16,049 bases of DNA. Origin: an uncultured Alphaproteobacteria bacterium (GTDB taxonomy: Bacteria > Pseudomonadota > Alphaproteobacteria > CAAHEQ01 > UBA3637). Made by a program: the position numbers and the translations under genes. Positions within the stretch are counted from its first letter, which is position 1. Each line of letters opens with the position of its first letter. The stretch covers positions 1 to 16,049 of the forward strand of contig CALGXF010000021.1 of NCBI GenBank assembly GCA_937935995.1, read 5' to 3'. Below, one piece after another: positions 13,986 to 16,049 of the stretch. The notes below the pieces were generated by a model that was not told the DNA's origin, did no database searches, and saw only the letters and a list, made by a program, of their open reading frames with translations.

Positions 13986-15677
13986 ATGGCAAACACCCCA
14001 GTCCGCCAATACATCGGCGCACGATACGTACCCCTAATCGCAAACCCCGCAGAATGGGACAACACTAAAACCTATGAACCGCTAACGATCGTACTGCATG
14101 AGGGCAATTCATACACCTCACGCCAATACGTACCCACCGGAATCGACATAAACAATAACGAATACTGGGCACTCACCGGAAACTACAACGCACAAGTAGA
14201 AGCGTACCGCGCTGAAACACAAGCAAACACTTCAAAATTCACCGCTATGGGTATAGATACCCCCAATGAAGCAGCAGAATTTTTACATAGAATCGAAACG
14301 CTAGACAATGATTCAACTTTTAATAAAGAAATAATAAAAGCCGGTTTCGGGGCAGACACAATTGATGCGGCCACAACGTCATATAAGTCCAATTATATGG
14401 ATATACGTAAATTAGGTTGCAAACCAAACGACGTTAACGCAAAAAACGCGCAACTAATAAACAAGTGGTTAAACGATAATCCGCAAGGCGCGTTATACGT
14501 TCCTAGCGGTGAATGGTATGTAGAAAATACAATTATCGCAACGCTCAATGATATTTACATGGATGGAATATTCCACCCAATCACAAACGGTGTTTACGAA
14601 GATAATTATATTGTTAAACTCATAGGCACAAATAATAATAGTGGCAGTTCATACGAACAAGCAATGAACAAACGCTATCGAATAAAAGTAAATTGCGATA
14701 TGACTGAAAACAACGGCATACTAATTCGCAATTATTTTGAAACAAATTTTGACCTTATAATAATAAAATGTCATGCAATCGGTGTCCAAGTAAATCAACA
14801 CATAATAGAATGTTACATAAACGGAAAAATATACGGGGCATATACTGGAAACATAAATTCACCCGATACAGACTTTGCGCAAAAAGGCTTAGAAGTATTA
14901 AATAACGGCAATAATGACAATCAAGCAAACATACTCGCAAGAAATGTAAAATTAGGTATAGATTTGAATGCATCGGCATGGACATTTCACTATATTCATG
15001 TATGGGGATGCATAAACGTACTAAAATTATATGAAAATACGGATACACAAATAACAAAATTTTACACCGACTATTGCATACAGGATTCGATAATAACGGA
15101 TAATATTCATAATATACTATCTTTATATATAAGCAGTGTTTTCGGTATCATGTTAGACGGTGCGCATCTAATAGACAATTCGCAATATATATTAACAATA
15201 GACCACATACACTCATACTATCAGAATAATCGAAATAGAACCCCCTATGCGACAATAACAAACAATATATCAAATAGAAGTATAAATATAAATATAAACC
15301 ACTCACAAAAATATGAAATTAAGTTAGATGACTTAAATACGTTAACAGCAAATGAACTTATAGATAAATACGGTGATATAAGATTCATGCAATGCATTAT
15401 CCCAATCACCTTTCCAAAGGATACTACATGGAACAATTGGACAGACTGGCTAACTACACCATACGCACAAAACCTAAAAGCCCTAAACTATCCAATACCC
15501 CAAACAATAAACGAACAATACTATTACTTCGGTAGAACGCATGTCACATATAAACGACAAATTTCACAATCTTATACAGGTTCAATTCCACAACTCTTGC
15601 TTGTAGGAGAAAATATTATAGAAATCGCGTCAGAATCTAATGTATTTACAGTTACAAGAACCAATATAAGTATATAA
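13986..15677 (+). CDS. Appendage / tailspike protein with beta-helix domain, 563 aa
   Basis: A 563-residue receptor-binding protein in the place of phi29 gp12. Residues 1-75 form a conserved anchoring module (YIGARYVP, YEPLTIVLHEGNSY, QYVPTGIDIN, then WALTGNYNAQVEAYR). After a helical linker, residues about 135-185 show the start of a pectate-lyase-3-like beta-helix (MDIRKLGCKPND, then a stretch ending LYVPSGEWYVENTII), and the rest is Asn/Ile/Tyr-rich with the repeats of short strands expected of a right-handed beta-helix. It would bind and perhaps degrade a surface polysaccharide; I cannot assign catalytic residues. The DNA beyond about 14230 is much richer in A and T, and 43 of 67 isoleucine codons are ATA. 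AAAGGAG gives a strong ribosome site. Confidence 0.88.
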   Translation: MANTPVRQYIGARYVPLIANPAEWDNTKTYEPLTIVLHEGNSYTSRQYVPTGIDINNNEYWALTGNYNAQVEAYRAETQANTSKFTAMGIDTPNEAAEFLHRIETLDNDSTFNKEIIKAGFGADTIDAATTSYKSNYMDIRKLGCKPNDVNAKNAQLINKWLNDNPQGALYVPSGEWYVENTIIATLNDIYMDGIFHPITNGVYEDNYIVKLIGTNNNSGSSYEQAMNKRYRIKVNCDMTENNGILIRNYFETNFDLIIIKCHAIGVQVNQHIIECYINGKIYGAYTGNINSPDTDFAQKGLEVLNNGNNDNQANILARNVKLGIDLNASAWTFHYIHVWGCINVLKLYENTDTQITKFYTDYCIQDSIITDNIHNILSLYISSVFGIMLDGAHLIDNSQYILTIDHIHSYYQNNRNRTPYATITNNISNRSINININHSQKYEIKLDDLNTLTANELIDKYGDIRFMQCIIPITFPKDTTWNNWTDWLTTPYAQNLKALNYPIPQTINEQYYYFGRTHVTYKRQISQSYTGSIPQLLLVGENIIEIASESNVFTVTRTNISI

Positions 15678-15726
15678 ACTTGTAAAATAAAGCCGAAATG
15701 TACTAAACACGACAACATGACAACAA

Positions 15727-15758
15727 AAAACCGGTTGGTATTGTTACCAACCGGTTTT
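15727..15758. terminator. Convergent bidirectional terminator at the right end
   Basis: A perfect 14-bp stem (15727-15740 with 15745-15758) with a TTGT loop, A residues on the 5' foot and T residues on the 3' foot. It separates the rightward spike gene from the leftward terminal gene and should stop both transcripts. The remaining 15678-15726 shows no feature. Confidence 0.9.
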
Positions 15759-15765
15759 AATTATA

Positions 15766-16023
15766 TTAATCACCGTTATCAATCTCGATAACATACTTAC
15801 GGCACGGACGCCCTTTGCGAGATAAACCACGACTAACTTCAGTATAGTCATAATCGAAACTCAGCATAAGTTCAATAACCGTTGAAAGTGCCGACTCAAA
15901 CGTGGTAACAGCATCATCAATGAGACCATTATCAGTAACAACACCCTTGTACACATTTTCAATGCACACCTTGTAAGCATTATCAGCTTCAAGTTCGATA
16001 ACATAAGCATTAAAATTAATCAT
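15766..16023 (-). CDS. Right-end orphan protein on the minus strand, 85 aa
   Basis: The only minus-strand gene. I do not recognise the 85-residue product, which is acidic with a basic patch near the C-terminus (SRKGRPCRKY) and predicted strands at both ends. Its ATG and ribosome site lie inside the right terminal repeat, exactly mirroring the first gene at the left end, so both outermost genes share the same 28-base leader. Only 26 bases separate the start from the end of the window, too few for a promoter. It is convergent with the spike gene across a strong terminator. An early role by analogy with terminal genes of phi29-like phages is inference. Confidence 0.75.
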   Translation of the reverse strand: MINFNAYVIELEADNAYKVCIENVYKGVVTDNGLIDDAVTTFESALSTVIELMLSFDYDYTEVSRGLSRKGRPCRKYVIEIDNGD

Positions 16024-16049
16024 TTTATTTTTCCTTTCCTTAACTTGAT
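16021..16049 (-). repeat. Right inverted terminal repeat
   Basis: The reverse complement of 16021-16048 equals bases 2-29, including the RBS and ATG. The final base (T at 16049, read as A on the minus strand) differs from G at position 1. It is the presumed right replication origin and the covalent attachment point of the terminal protein. Confidence 0.85.

Noticed and set aside
1..16049. CRISPR arrays, insertion sequences, integrase or attachment sites
   Set aside because: I saw no regularly spaced repeats, transposase or recombinase gene; the genome appears strictly lytic in gene content.

Overview
The window looks like an essentially complete, small linear genome of a phi29-type podovirus (Picovirinae-like, protein-primed replication). 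Three things support this. The first and last 28 bases (apart from one outermost base) are an inverted terminal repeat. A putative terminal protein sits directly before a family B DNA polymerase with a full exonuclease and polymerase motif set. The late genes follow the phi29 order: packaging ATPase, scaffold, major capsid with an Ig-like domain, tail knob, upper collar, lower collar, appendage/spike. The host is probably an actinobacterium, perhaps a Bifidobacterium. I infer this weakly from a secreted GH25-LysM lysin, codon choice in the central genes, and a phage tRNA-Ile with a true UAU anticodon. No host gene is present to settle it.

Layout. Bases 1-29 and 16021-16049 are the terminal repeats; each carries a ribosome binding site and the start codon of the outermost gene. 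Bases 27-926 hold four small orphan genes, followed by tRNA-Ile(UAU) at 934-1007. Bases 1083-2322 are the lysis pair: a one-span holin candidate overlapping a signal-peptide endolysin, closed by a terminator. Bases 2404-6362 are the replication block: promoter, a 95-aa protein, a putative ssDNA-binding protein, a terminator, terminal protein, DNA polymerase. Bases 6343-7407 encode the packaging ATPase. Bases 7376-7581 form a compact non-coding transcription unit (promoter, folded RNA, terminator) that I propose is the packaging RNA. Bases 7603-15677 are morphogenesis genes. A strong convergent terminator and one minus-strand gene (15766-16023) close the right end.

How the parts work together. 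The terminal protein would prime the polymerase at both repeats, and displaced strands would be covered by the SSB. The ATPase and the proposed packaging RNA would sit on the portal (upper collar) and drive DNA into a scaffold-assembled capsid. The tail knob, with a long hydrophobic loop region, would deliver DNA across the membrane after the spike recognises the cell surface. The holin and secreted lysin end the cycle. Almost every gene is on the plus strand, yet five intrinsic terminators interrupt the genome and I see only two credible promoters, so graded read-through is likely. Base composition and AUA codon use change strongly toward the right end, which makes the phage tRNA-Ile(UAU) especially relevant for the spike.
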